Of a stretch of DNA of 64,000 nt, positions 32,690 to 44,799 are shown piece after piece. How positions within the stretch are numbered: position 1 is the first letter of the stretch; the number at the start of each line of letters is the position of its first letter. Source of the stretch: Nelumbo lutea. Its lineage: Eukaryota; Streptophyta; Magnoliopsida; Proteales; Nelumbonaceae. Location: NCBI GenBank assembly GCA_022828595.1, contig JAKGHH010000002.1:73318383-73382382 (forward strand). Direction: 5' to 3'. A program made the translations under genes and the position numbers. Below the pieces are notes generated by a model. The model had not been told where the DNA came from. It searched no databases and worked only from the letters and a program-made list of their open reading frames with translations.

Positions 32690-32985
32690 TTAGCATTGCT
32701 TTCATAATCAGACCAAAACGAACGGTTAGACTAGAAAAACCGGGAACCAATCACCTTACTAGTTCCATTTTTCTCCAAAACCGCCTTTTCCACCAAAACC
32801 GTTGATTTTGGTCAACAAACCGCTGAACCGGCCGGTTAACCGCTCAAACGGTTTTGACCGTTCTCCAATTTTTTAAACTTTTTTATTTTTTTGTCAGAAC
32901 GGGCCGATCGAACGATCGGACCGTTCGAACTAGTAATCAGACCCCTGACCGGTTCAGTCACCGGTTCATTTTTAAAAACCACGTT
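32690..32985. repeat. Dispersed GAACCG/CCGGTT-type repeat
   Basis: Dense in CCGGTTAACCG, GAACGGTC and ACCGGTTCAG. Same family as 7190-7400, 33605-33775 and 34440-34725. Confidence 0.55.
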
Positions 32986-33604
32986 TATTAACTTCAAAAG
33001 GAAGAGAATGACTTGTGTGGCCCGGAACACTGTTCACCATAGTTACAAAAAGTGTCACTCTGTCTTGTGCATCAAGAAACACAATAACTTTCTATCTATT
33101 AATGCAAATAAACTGGAAATTGAAAGACAAGCACTACTAAGCTAGAAGAACAAGATACTATGGCCCAAATCCACATTGGGCTGCTTAGAATGATGAAAAT
33201 ACCCCTGACGGATTAGTCCAAATCCCAAGAGTCTTCTCCATGCCAAATCAAAACCTATTTGTTGGACTTCTTACGAGAATAGGCCTTATAATGCATGGGA
33301 CTGATCCCCATCACTTCCACAGCCCTACGACTACTAATAATTTGTGATAAATTAAATTTACTCATAAATAGTTAAAGGAAAATAACATTTAAGTTATTAA
33401 GTTATAGTTTCTAGTCATCATCAATAATTTATTACTATATATTAAGACAAAACTGGCCACGTCAGAAGGTCTTTCCTTTCTCCCTTCCCTATCTCTATGA
33501 TCATAGTGTCTCTCCCTTATGCCTTTTCTAACTATCTCAACTTGCCACCTCTGCATGACCCACTCCCATTCTGATAAAATAGTTAAAAAAATAAAAATAG
33601 CCAA
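32986..33604. other. No gene recognised
   Basis: Mixed composition. A short open stretch around 33200-33330 has no motif I know. No TIRs identified. Confidence 0.4.
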
Positions 33605-33775
33605 AAACCCTTAGACGGTTTAAATGGTTCAACTGCTCAGGTCAGTGGTTTGCTGACCAAATCATTGGTTTTTGGCCAAAATGATAGTTTTAGAATAAAA
33701 CAGAACCAGTCAGGTGACTGATTCCCAGTTTTTTTTCGGTCAGACCATCCGGTTCGGTCCGATTTTAAAAACCAT
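33605..33775. repeat. Dispersed GAACCG/CCGGTT-type repeat
   Basis: Contains AACCAGTCAGGTGACTG and TCGGTCAGACCATCCGGTTC, matching the arrangement of 32690-32985 and 7190-7400. Confidence 0.5.
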
Positions 33776-34323
33776 GCTTCATAAGGTCTCCCTTTTTTTT
33801 ATCTATAGATACTCCAATATTATCATTCATGGGCAAATTAAAAATTTTAGCATGTTTAAAACCACGGCATCATCATTTTTTGTTAAGATTATTAACGTCA
33901 ATCGTCAAATACTAAATCTTTTTGAATATTTTTTTCAAATATTACGATAAAATTTGGTAATATTACATGAGTGGTTAATGCATGTAAAAAACATTTAAAT
34001 TGATATTATATAGATCTGAGTGCAAATAGGTGTAGGACCATCTAAACTAATGGACAATGGGAGAGATCCTAGAAAGTAAAAAAAATAAAAAATAAAAAAT
34101 AGAATAAATGTAATCAAACATTTAAATAACATATTTGCCCCATTTTCTAGCGGAGAACATATTTATCCAGTTAAATGCATTTAGTCATGTTCCTTTGTCA
34201 GAAATAATGTTTGGTCAGGTAAGTGAAACAAATCCACAAGGTTTTAAAAACTGACCCTACAAAAGTTTTCTTTTAGTTTAAAGAAAAAATAGCTACTGAG
34301 AACCATTTTTCTTTTTAACGAAG
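33776..34323. other. AT-rich noncoding stretch
   Basis: No gene, no clear repeat structure apart from A-rich runs near 34078-34110. Confidence 0.4.
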
Positions 34324-34329
34324 ATGATA

Positions 34330-34397
34330 ATAGCAGGATTTGAATCCGCGTTTCTGCTGGGCTTATCCAGCTAATATGCCAATCGAGCCATCACTCA
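34330..34397 (-). pseudogene. tRNA-like sequence or SINE head
   Basis: On the minus strand the A-box-like TGGCTCGATTGG (34379-34390) and the B-box-like GGATTCAAATCC (34336-34347) have tRNA spacing. Between them GCTGG..CCAGC can form an anticodon-type stem. The acceptor stem does not pair well, so it is a tRNA pseudogene or the 5' part of a tRNA-derived SINE. No A- or T-tailed body was recognised. Confidence 0.45.
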
Positions 34398-34439
34398 ATT
34401 GGTAAGAATCAACATTTTAAAAAGCAATTTAAAAATGGA

Positions 34440-34725
34440 ATTGTTTTGGCTACCGGTTTTTGGGATTAAGGTTCAATTGTTCAGTTTGAACGGATGGCCT
34501 GTTCTGATAAATAAATTAAAAAAATAATAAAATAATAATTAAAAATAAAAAACAGTCAAAAATCATTGAACAGGTCGATAGATTGACCACCCGAAGCAAT
34601 AGGTTATTGACTTTTTCAATGGTTTTTGACCAAAAACCGAGTTTATGATAAAACGGAACTGATTACCTAAATGGTTCCTAGGCTGAACGGTCCAACCATC
34701 CAGGTCAACAGCGATTCAAAAACCT
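34440..34725. repeat. Dispersed GAACCG/CCGGTT-type repeat
   Basis: Contains TTTGAACGGATGGCCTGTTC and CGGTCCAACCATCCAGG. Relative of the copies at 7190, 32690 and 33605. Confidence 0.5.
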
Positions 34726-35506
34726 TGATAAAAATAACTGAGAACCAAGAAGAAGAATAAAGAGGACGTGGTGGTGATGGCACCACTTGCTGCTATAACA
34801 TCATAGTCGTCTCTCTTTCTCCCCAACTCTCTCTCTTAAGTCGATCTCAATTTTGCCTCTCTATTTTCTCTCAAATTCCTCTTTTGTCATTATACAGATC
34901 TCGTATCTTAATATTTTTGGTATTTTATTTATAAAGAAAATAATTTAATCATTTTATGGTTAACGCATATTTTTCTACGTTGAATGGTGGCCGGTTTCTA
35001 CGTTGAATGGTTCAAGTCTACAATATTTTTCCTTATGCAACTTGGACAAGGTCGGGTTGAGAAATTGTTAATGGGCCTAGGCATCTAACCCAAAAGCCCA
35101 GGCCCAGTACAGTAAATTCTTCAAATCTGTATTTAATTTCCACTCTAATAAATGATTCCTTTTTCTCATATGGATAAATCACTATTTAATGGAGGGGGAA
35201 AGTAGGTCAAATTGGATTAAAGTGTGCTTGTCAATACATAAAATGTTGGAATGGGTGGCCACAGGCATAGGCCTTCGGTTTGGGATGAATCCACTGGCCA
35301 TGTGAAAAGCCACACGTTGATGGAGAAAGTTTGTTAATATCATCCTTGTGAACACACTACAATACACAACAATTATGTGTGTTTGATACCGTTTATGTTT
35401 ATTGAATAAATGTTTGTACTTTATTTGTTGATAAAACTGAAAAATGCAATAATTGCAATCGTTTATGACAACTGGGTTCCACTAGGTGCCACTTCAGTGT
35501 AACAGT
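34726..35506. other. No gene recognised
   Basis: A pyrimidine-rich tract at 34800-34880 is followed by AT-rich DNA. Nothing assignable. Confidence 0.4.
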
Positions 35507-35622
35507 GAATAAACGCCTAACCGTTTGTGGAAGCTTCATTTCATTATAATGAATAAACGCCTAACAGCGTAACAATGAATAAACGCCTAAATTTGAGGGG
35601 TGGCTACATTTCATTATAATGA
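35507..35622. repeat. Interleaved direct repeats with a palindrome
   Basis: GAATAAACGCCTAA occurs at 35507, 35551 and 35577. The palindrome-bearing TTTCATTATAATGAA occurs at about 35539 and 35609. Together they look like two copies of a 70-bp unit. Confidence 0.8.
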
Positions 35623-35630
35623 AAAAAAAA

Positions 35631-38166
35631 TAGTAAATTATAAAGACTCCCTATATTATGAGGTCAGTGATAAAGACATCCTCTACTTTAATCTGAGGCA
35701 AAAGACCCCCTGAACTTTTATGCTGCAACAAATAACTCTTCTGCCGTTAGGCCAGATGACACAAAGCATTAAATTCTTAAAATACCCTAATAAGCTTTCT
35801 CTATTTTCTTTTTGTTATCCTTTCTTTTAAAACTTAACCATCTCAAAATACTTCGCTTCTCACGGGGAAATACTTCTGTTGGTTCACCAGTGTTCTTGTC
35901 GGAATGGAACTCTAATAGATTTTGAGTCATTGAATTCTTTGATGGGTGTTCCGTCAAAGAAAAGGTGGTGCGAAGGCGTTGAGCTCAAACAGGCTATATA
36001 TCTCTTGGTTGGTGGTGAGACATTAATCATATCGGATTTGATTAGCATAAATTTATTCTATTAGTCCCTATTTGATAAAATCCATACAATGAATGTTTAA
36101 CGTTAGACTTTATGTTCATCCTTATAATTGGCATTAGCCACCACCGGAAACCAGAGAAACTCCCATAAAGGTATATGATTTGAAACAGAATGCCCAGAAA
36201 CATTATTTCTTGCCTTTGTCTTAAATTAAAGGGAAAATTCTCGATCAATATCCTGTATTTTGGCTCAAGTGATGATTTGGTCCCCGAACTTTAAAATGTG
36301 ATAATTCAGTACCCAATATTTCACAATGTGACAATCCAATATCCAAACTTTCAAAATGTGACAATCCAGTACATGTGGTTAACCAATCCATTAATCAGCC
36401 GTTAATTGACATTTGAAAAGTCAAAAATGACATTCGAATGCCATCTAATTCTCTTTATCAACCATTCAAATGTTGACAAAAAAATGAATAGTCTAAATCC
36501 TAGCCTCTTCTATTCAAAAAAGTTAGTGATTGTTTAAAAGAATCTAGAATTTGGAACTATTCATTTTATTGTCAATGTTTGGATGGTTGATAAAGAGAAT
36601 TGAATGGCATTTGAAAGGTATTTTTTGACTTTTCAAATGTTACTTAACGGCTGATTAATGGATTGATCAACGGCAAGTACTAGATTGTCACATTTTGAAA
36701 GTTTGGATACTAGATTGTCACATTGTGAAAGATTGGGTACTAGATTGTCACATTTTAAAGTTTGGAGATCAAATTGTCACTTGAGCCATAATACAGGGTA
36801 CTGATCGGGAATTTTCCCTTTATTTTAAAGCAAATGCAAGCTTCTGATGGGCAAGGAAGCCTGATCACGCCTCCATTTCTTGCTCCTTCCACATGTTTTC
36901 CTCCATGGCCTTAGTCTCTCACGCTCTCACTCACGTTCATTCTCATTTTTCACCACCACCTTCCTTCCCGGCACCTAAATTCAAAACGAAGCATGCCAAA
37001 ATGCTTTATGACCCATCTTACTTAAAACTCCATTATTCCCACCTGAAATTTCAAAGGATCCATTGTACATTTACATTTTAGAGTTCTACTTTTTTTATTT
37101 ATTTCTTTTTTTCTTGGAGGAAGCAATGACTTATAGCAACACTCATAGATAAAAGTGTATGTTTGGCATTGATGACATTGCTCCAAAATCAGTACTACAT
37201 TGGAAAAAATAGTATTCTAGGAAACCTCAATATGTATAGAACCATTTTTCCATGAAAAAAGAGATGTTTCAAGCTACGCCTTGGAAATTAAGAATGTATG
37301 GTTTGAAGCAATGCTAAATTTGACGTTTTCTCACATTGGAACTCGTTGCTTTCAACAAGGGCATGCTGTGACAGTGACATGAACTTCCTATAATGGATAT
37401 CAGTGCTGAAAATAGATATAGAACACCGGTATATCAAACATAAAGTGTTGTTTCTCCAAAAAAACATAATACCTGTCAACAATGTTTCTAAACAAAAAAA
37501 AAATACATTGTTCTCTTAGAAAATGATGCTTCCCACTCAAACATCAGCAGTACCATTTCTAAAAAAACAGTGATGTATTTAAGCATCCATGCCAAACATA
37601 TACAAAGCAAATGTGCCAAATCAGGTGGGATAAAATTACAACCACAAAATTTGTGATAAATTACAGCCACAAAACCATGAAATTGATTTCTAGATTAGAT
37701 GACTGCTGCATGTAAGTATATTCTAACATCTTGTGCTAATCTCTATGCAACACGTGCAGCTGTGATCTGATTTTTTTTTTTTTTGAATAATAACTATAAA
37801 TATATTACACACAAGGGGATTAATACATCCCCAAAAATCAGCAGCAGAACAAATAAGAAGAAAGGAAAAGAAAGAATTATCACTACTTTTATTCTGTTCT
37901 TTAACACGAAGCAGATGGTCAAGTTTATCTTTTTCTTTCAAATGTTAAGCAAAAAGCAATGGCTGAAAAGAAAAAGAGAACTGACGATGAAATTGGGCAT
38001 TTAGAAACTTTAAACGGTTGGACTTTAAAATGGTAGTTGGGTATTTAGAAAATTTTAAATAATGACAAGAAAATGTTTTTCAAAGATAACTGACGAAGCA
38101 TTGACGAAAGAAAGTTCAGGGGTCTTAATGGCAGATTAAAATACAGGGGGTTTTTGTAATTTAACC
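35631..38166. mobile_element. Long-TIR element of about 2.5 kb, MULE-like, with possible captured DNA
   Basis: The left end TAGTAAATTATAAAGACTCC and the right end, reverse-complemented, GGTTAAATTACAAAAACCCC stay similar through AGACCCC(C)TGAACTTT for about 80 bp. The A-rich flanks hide any target duplication. Inside are a nested fold-back element (36231-36818), a balanced-composition segment at 35860-36065 and another at 36850-37080 (reading MALVSHALTHVHSHF), which may be captured host DNA. No transposase. Confidence 0.55.
36231..36818. mobile_element. Fold-back TIR element, 588 bp, almost entirely inverted repeat
   Basis: The left end GGGAAAATTCTCGATCAATA and the right end, reverse-complemented, GGGAAAATTCCCGATCAGTA begin arms that pair almost to the centre; for example ATTCTCTTTATCAACCATTC pairs with GAATTGAATGGC-flanked GGTTGATAAAGAGAAT. 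The unpaired centre is only about 60 bases. Sub-repeats of GTGACAATCCAGTACC occur three times per arm. It is related to the TIRs at 54429 and 61937. Confidence 0.85.
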
Positions 38167-38235
38167 AAAAAATTCACTTTGAGATTGGGCCCACAATCCT
38201 TGCAGCATGGGCTCTTTGAAAATGGAAATTTCGTT

Positions 38236-38243
38236 TGTTGAGA

Positions 38244-38276
<33 letters not shown>

Positions 38277-38316
38277 ACCTTAATCTGGCGCCTTAGACCA
38301 ACTCGGCCATCTCAAC
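38236..38316 (-). tRNA. tRNA-Leu (anticodon AAG)
   Basis: An 81-nt class II tRNA. The acceptor pairs GTTGAGA with TCTCAAC, with discriminator A. The D-arm region GGCCGAGTTGGTCTAAGGC is standard for leucine tRNAs. The anticodon stem CCAGA/TCTGG encloses TTAAGGT, giving AAG (read as IAG after editing). A variable arm and T arm GGGTTCAAATCCC follow. CAA directly upstream on the minus strand and TTTTC downstream fit plant pol III start and stop signals. No intron. Confidence 0.96.
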
Positions 38317-39230
38317 TTGCGTAGTTGCATAGATTTCATATATATATCTAATACTATAAACATTGATTCTGCAGATTTCGACAAACAAGAACAACCCATC
38401 GACCGGACGATGCAAATTCAGTAAAATATGTGCATCTCCAGCGTCTGCGATCGACGAACCCCGTCCAAACCAAATCGTCTATATCCTTGGATTCGTCTGA
38501 AAGATCAGAAATCAATACTCCAATCCTTGTGATGCGATGATCCAACCACGACATCCCATCCCCATTTAAGGGGAAAACAAAACACTTGACCCAACTGAAT
38601 TCCCCTCCCCAGCATTGAACTTTAACGTTGAATCTCTGCAAAGTGCAATGGAGTTTGTGTTTGACGAGAAAGTAAACAAGACCCACGACAAAGAGTATAC
38701 AATCCACACTTGAAGCCTGTGAACTCCAGAACAGTAAAAGATGGATCTTGAAATGGAACCCTTGATTGTAAAGCTTTACAGAGACTCGAGCATTTGGCTG
38801 AGATGATGCTTCCTATTCATTTGCCCCATCTTGGCTTCCAATTAGTAAATCAGCTTGGCTCCAGATTCCAGTTACACAGACAACAACAACAACAAAAAAA
38901 AAAAAAAAAACCCTACAGCTTCTTATCATCACGCACCATGGAAATTCTGGGGTTCTGCTTTAATTATCTATTGTTGAGGTTTCACGCTCCAGCCAGGGTC
39001 CTAATAAACCCCTTTCCCTATGAACGAAAACCAGACACTTCTCATTTTATCTTAATTGGGTTTCATTGCCAAAAGGAAAACTTACATCAAATCAGGGTTT
39101 TACAACTTGAACATGAACCAAACATTGATTGAAACATGCCCTGTGCGCCTAAGAGAGACAACTGAACAAATACTTGGTACAGAACAGAATGAAAAGGCGG
39201 ATGTTAGAGAGAAAGAGACTAAAGAATAGA
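38317..39230. other. Region between tRNA-Leu and H3, including the probable H3 3' UTR
   Basis: The part next to the H3 stop (about 39000-39230, minus-strand sense) is presumably its 3' UTR. An A-run with CAA repeats lies at 38880-38912. A minus-strand open stretch at 38354-38707 has no ATG at its start and no known motif; I do not call it a gene. Confidence 0.45.
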
Positions 39231-39644
<414 letters not shown>

Positions 39645-39714
39645 CTAGGAAAAACGGAGGAAGAGAAAGAGTGATGTGAAGGAATTAAGGACTTTGTAAG
39701 AGATTGAAATTTGG

Positions 39715-39738
39715 GAGAGAGAGAGAGAGAGAGAGAGA
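39715..39738. repeat. (GA)12 tract in the H3 leader
   Basis: Twelve GA units, hence (TC)12 in the H3 transcript, about 75 bases upstream of the ATG. Plant 5' leaders and core promoters often hold such pyrimidine tracts. Confidence 0.95.
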
Positions 39739-39772
39739 AATGAGTGATGTAGAGGATCGCACAAGGGCATCG

Positions 39773-39841
39773 TTATATAGGCGCGAAGTGAAAATTTTAA
39801 ATTTTTGTGAATGTGGCAAAAGTGCTTCAGACCGTTGGATT
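39773..39841 (-). promoter_or_regulatory. H3.1 promoter: TATA, E2F-like and nonamer-like boxes
   Basis: On the minus strand TATATAA (39773-39779) lies 132 bp before the ATG. Directly upstream is TTCGCGCC (39780-39787), close to the E2F consensus. AATCCAACG (39833-39841) matches 8 of 9 bases of the plant histone nonamer CATCCAACG. Together these elements fit S-phase control. I did not find a perfect octamer CGCGGATC. Confidence 0.65.
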
Positions 39842-40870
39842 TGAAATGGAACTGGCGGTCAAGATTTATTTCCTTTGGAGAACACGGATTGTGATCCGGA
39901 GCTTGGGACCTGCTCTAGTGCTGACTGTGCTGTCAATTTCGAGCCGATTCGGGTTTTCGGATATCGTAATAATCAAATAACAATAATAATATTTGTTGTA
40001 AAAAATTCTAATACCACAGAAAAAAGAAACAAAAAGCTCACAACAGATTCGGATTAATAGTTTAATCACATTAAATAATGTTTTTATTTCTAATTAATCA
40101 CAAGAAATCCAAATTAAATATTAACATGTTAATCACATTTTCCATAGGAACTTTGGGTATTATCATTCACAATGTAGAAGGGAAACATCGAGTTCACATC
40201 TGCCGCCAGTAGAACGCGCCCCAAAAATGCCCCACATGCAAATCTCAGCTTTTATTGAGAATATCCCTACTTATTATTGGGAAAATTTAAAAGAGGGTAA
40301 ATCTTTTAAACCACCCCTGAGTTTTATGAAATTGACTAAGTATGTCCTTATTTTTTGTAGGTACCCTTAAGTTTTCCTACAATTGGCATTTTCGTTAAAC
40401 CCTAATGGAAAAGATGAATTATCACATTTACCCTTAAGTTAAATTAACGAAAATATAAAGAAAAAAATGATAAAATACCCGATATTTTTGGTTGCTACAT
40501 GGAGAAAGGGGAAATGGGAATATTCCCATAAGATTATGTTTTTCAAGTGCTTGTTCGAAGGGATGGGAAGGAAAACATGTGGGATGCGAGTTCCCAAAAT
40601 GGATGAAACGAGGTCGCGTTGATTTGGTGCGACCCCGGTGCAAAAGGAAACTTCTAAGAAGTGATGAACTTATAAGTAAAAAGTGTGACAATGTACCTTG
40701 CAGCCAGGGGAAGGGTCATTCACTGTAGAAATGATTGATTATTATGGGTCGAGAGGTTAAGTATAAGAGACCATTAAGGGTTGATTAACTGATGGACTTT
40801 ATTTTACTTAAGTTCATTATCGTTGTGTTTTCATATGATGGTTGAATTCAATGATCATTTAAGTGTAAAT
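39842..40870. other. Upstream flank of H3, no further gene
   Basis: About 40290-40470 holds one TIR-like arm (ACCCTTAAGTTTTCCTAC), of the same style as the MULE-like ends elsewhere, without a visible partner. 40490-40735 is more GC-rich with a short frame that lacks an ATG and motifs. Confidence 0.4.
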
Positions 40871-42976
40871 GTTGGGCCCATATTAAGCCATAGTGATATG
40901 CTCAAGGGTTCACTGTGTTTAACAGTGAATTCAGCCAAGCCTTTTCATAGAGGTTGGGCCGAACCCATGTGGATTTATGTGAGGTCATTGTGGGGCCCCA
41001 CACCATACAAATTAGGCCTAAGTTGGCCATGCAACACCCTTAAGTCGTGAGCCTTATAGCTGATGGGCCTAAGGCCCATAATTAATATGATTAATTAAGC
41101 TGTCACATTGACAAGGGGCGAATCTAAGTATGAAGCACCTAATCTTATAAGAAGATAAGGTATATCTCTAATTAGATTCCAAATCTAATTTAGATATGGA
41201 TTATCTCCTAATTAGATTAGGAGATAGCTCCATAAGAGATTATAAAAGAGGAGGGGGCGGACCAATCCATGACAACTTCATATTTTTGCAGTTTATAGTT
41301 CTCTTTGCACCCTTTTGTCTCCCAGTTTTTTCCCAGTTCGACATCAGCTTTCAATGACTAATTTAGATCAGTTTTTCTCTGATTTTTGCAAGAAAATTTC
41401 AGGAAATATCAGGCTCATCATCCTCAGTTCGATCCAAGCAGTTGGGTCTCAGTTCTCTAGAAAATTGTGTGGTTGAACTAGCTTCAAGTACACACTATGC
41501 CATCTTCAATGGAAATTGGTTTTAGGACTGATTTGAGCATGAACTTCCACCTTGGGATCTGTGTTTGTGGTATCAAATTTGGTCCAGTTTGTTTGGTTTC
41601 AAATCTCCTTCTTTGCTTCGTTTCAAATCTGGTCCGATTCAGTGCAAGATCGATCTGGAAAAACACAGCTTTTTAAAACATAGGGAACTCAATTCCCTTA
41701 AGGATTATGATTTTTTTTAAATTTCGCCCAGCCATCTAACATGGTTCAGCCATCCATATGATGGATCCTAACCCTTCTAACATGCATGGCATTACAAATA
41801 GCTTGTATGGTAGTGTAGTTGGGGCGTAAATGAGAATAGTCATCTCATTCAACCATTACAAAGGGGTTACTATAGATTTAGGTTTTGATATCAAGAAGGT
41901 TATGATAATGTGAGGGATAATAATCATCTCATTCAACCATTGTTGTTGACTAAGTGGCAAGAAGGGAAAAAATGAAGTTCTAGAATCGCAAGGCCATAAC
42001 CTTCCTTTTATGTTAGTTACCTTGGGGAGAGTCAACAAATTGGGCCTTCTTTCTTAGGGTGTAGAGTTGTTGAAGCTCTAGGAAATTATCTTTGTTTGAA
42101 AGTTGGTTATTTTGTCATTCCAATGGTTTGGGCTTGCTATAGATATGAGAATTCGTTTAGTTTTAGCTTCATTTGTGGAAAGGTAGGTCATAGTTCTCGT
42201 AGATGCAATTCTGGTATCTTGTTTCCAAGAGATACAAATGCTTATTGTGCCTCTAGACCAATGCATAATCACAGGTCATGGTTGAAAGTGGACAACCAAT
42301 GATGTGAGGAGTGGATTCACCCAACCTTTAAAGGATAAATGGAATATCAGAGGAATTATCGAGAAGTGAATTATCATAGATCCTTAGGGTCAGAGCCAGG
42401 ATCTAGTAGTGCAAGTAGGCGATGGAAAATAGAGAGTTCATCGATGTTGACTAACTTAAATGATGGAATAATGTTTAGTTACATGGAGTGCATGTAGGTG
42501 TGTTTGGCAGTCCAGGGGGCAATGAAGATATGTCGAGTTTAGGGTTCAACATAATCTTGAGTCTCTTTTTACACAATTAGAACACATTTTAAGTAAAATT
42601 CAATCATAACAAATTTTGAGTAATTCGAGTGATTTAGGTATCTAATTGGGGTGCAGTTCTACGAGGTTATTGGGGTCTGGGCCTAAATGCCCAAAGAGAC
42701 AAATTAAGAAGGATCAAGGGCTGATTTCTTTATGGTTGAAGATTTTGCAACTTAGTCTGACTTAGGATGGGGAGCATAACCTAGAATTTTCAATAGTACC
42801 TAGTGATGAGAGTAAGTCCAACCTCCGAACTACCAGACACGTGGCACATTTAGGTGGACTTGTGACCTTGCCTTTAGCTTGGAATTCACCATCCTGCTGT
42901 CACCTCATAGGATAAGAGTCACCTCGGTGACATGTAAAACCACCTTGGTCATCCTGCTCTCAACACAATAAAACAC
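40871..42976 (+). other. Probable retroelement debris: LTR-like promoter and a zinc-knuckle remnant
   Basis: TATAAAAG at 41241 follows AT-rich direct repeats (GATTAGGAGATAG), and TGGTATCAAATTTGG at 41568-41582 resembles a copia primer-binding site, so 41.0-41.57 kb may be an LTR. At about 42160-42200 the translation FICGKVGHSSRRC is a CCHC knuckle whose first Cys has become Ser; its context YENSFSFS resembles LINE ORF1 rather than copia gag. Frames are broken throughout. Confidence 0.4.
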
Positions 42977-43633
42977 GTAATGCATAAGAATAAGCTTCTT
43001 GCGCTTTCTAATAAAAAGTTGTCTTTCTATGTTGCCTATCAACTTAATAAAAAGTTGTCTTATAAAAGCAATTCACCTCTTGAACTAGTTTATTTTGATT
43101 TATGGGAACCAACCTTTGTATGTTCTCATTCTAGTTATCATTATTGTATGAGTTTGATTGATTCTTTTAGTCGGTTCACCTGGGCATTCCCTCTTACTTA
43201 TAAAAGTGAGGTTCCTTTTATATTTATCTCTTTTAAGACACAAGTTAAGATTCTACTAAATCACAAGTTAAAGATATTAAAAACTAATGGTGGATTTGAA
43301 TATAAGAAACTTGATTCTTTTCTTCACATGGTATTGTCCATCGACTCTCATGCCTCTACACTCCACAACAAAATGGATCTGGTGAGAGAAAACATCATAT
43401 TGTTGAATTTGGATAACTTTGATGGCCAAAGCATCTATACCACCATGTTTTTTGACTGAAGCATTTCAAACTACAGTATTTCTCATCCATAGATTACTTT
43501 AAAAGGTTCTTAACTACAAAAGTCCAAGGACCCATCTTGTTAACAATAACTCGAATTGTCTCTCTATGAGTATTTGGGTGTAAGTGCTTCCCTTACACTC
43601 AACCCTATAATGATCATAAGCCAGAGCAGGTTT
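42977..43633 (+). pseudogene. Ty1/copia integrase fragment
   Basis: The frame at 42980-43459 reads the integrase core: PLELVYFDLWEPTFV, SLIDSFSRFTWAFPL and KILKTNGGFEY, with the first catalytic Asp in FDLW and the second altered to Asn in TNGG. The third block continues in a shifted frame as FLTEAFQTTVFLIHRL and GCKCFPYTQPYNDHKPEQVS to about 43630. The zinc-binding N-domain is only partly left. It is probably part of the same decayed element as the LTR-like region to its left. Confidence 0.75.
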
Positions 43634-44211
43634 CATGAGACATGATGGAGAAAAAAAGTATGATGGAGAAGGTTTGTAAAAAAATGTTAAAAGATCAAAA
43701 AATGGAGAAGAAAAAGAGACATGATGGAGAATGTTTCATGAGTGGAATGGATATGGAATTTTAGGAAAAAAATGTGGGATATAATTTTTTAATTAATACA
43801 AGAAAATAGATAATGAGAGAAATTTTACGAGCAAAGTGGTTGAAAAATTCCTCAAATATTGGAAGAGGGTTGGCATTGTTTGATTCCTCAATTAAGTGAT
43901 TTAAAAAAATAGAAGTTGAGAAAATTAGAATAAAGATTTTGCATCAAATTTTGAAGGAGAGCAAGGGTCACATGTGGATTGGTTTTGATTACAGTATCAA
44001 AAAGACATCATATCTGAAAAACTTGTGACCAATCAACTAGTATCATAAACATGTTAACCAATTATGTGCTATCTATCAAAATTCACGGGTGAGCTTTGAT
44101 TGGTCAAAGCTCTTCCGATACCATGTGCTTTCATAGATTTTCCATGTATATATAAATTAGCTGGTATCACAAACTAGTAACCAATCACATGGCTTTTCAT
44201 CAACCTTTTTT

Positions 44212-44283
44212 TGGCATGTAGCTCAATGGATAGAGTGTATGTTTCCTAAGCAGAAAGTCGTATGTTCGACCCCATTTGGTGCA
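44212..44283 (+). pseudogene. tRNA-Arg(CCT) pseudogene, copy 1
   Basis: Keeps TAGCTCAATGGATAGAG, the anticodon arm TTTCCTAAGCAGAAAG and B-box GTTCGACCCC. The acceptor ends (TGGCATG / TTTGGTGCA) no longer pair well, and one base of the T stem is lost. Confidence 0.85.
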
Positions 44284-44726
44284 TCTATTTTTTTTTTTCA
44301 AAAAAAGATTTTAATACTTAATACTTGTTTTTACAATTTTTTTTTAAATATGGGATATAATTTTTTTAATTAATAAGAGGAAACAAATAGTGGGAGAAAT
44401 TTTAGTAGCAAAGTGGTTGTAAATTTCCTTAAATATTGTTGGAAGAGGGTTGGCATTGGTTGATTCCTCAATTACATGATTTAAAAAAAATAAAAAAGTT
44501 TAAAAATTGATAAAATTAGAATAGAGATTTTGCATCAAATTTTGAAGGAGAGCAAGGATCACATATGGACTAGGTTTGATTACAATATATTTTATCAAAT
44601 TTCATGGGTGGGCTTTGATTGGTCGAAGCTCTTCCAATACCATTTTCATAGATGTTCCATGTATATATAAATCAAATGGCATCACAAAATTGGTAATCAA
44701 TCACATGGCCTTTCATCGATTTTTTT

Positions 44727-44799
44727 CCGCATGTAGCACAGTGGATAGAGCATTTGTTTCCTAAGCAGAAAGTCGTAGGTGCGGCCCCTACCTGGTGCA
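44727..44799 (+). pseudogene. tRNA-Arg(CCT) pseudogene, copy 2
   Basis: Full 73 positions with anticodon CCT, but the A box is altered (TAGCACAGTGG), the T loop reads GTGCGGCCCC instead of GTTCGACCCC and the acceptor stem is damaged. Confidence 0.85.

Noticed and set aside
38354..38707. 117-codon open stretch on the minus strand near H3
   Set aside because: Its first codon is GTG, no ATG is available upstream, and no domain is recognisable.
40492..40728. 78-codon frame upstream of H3
   Set aside because: No ATG at the start, no motif, and it lies between repeat fragments.
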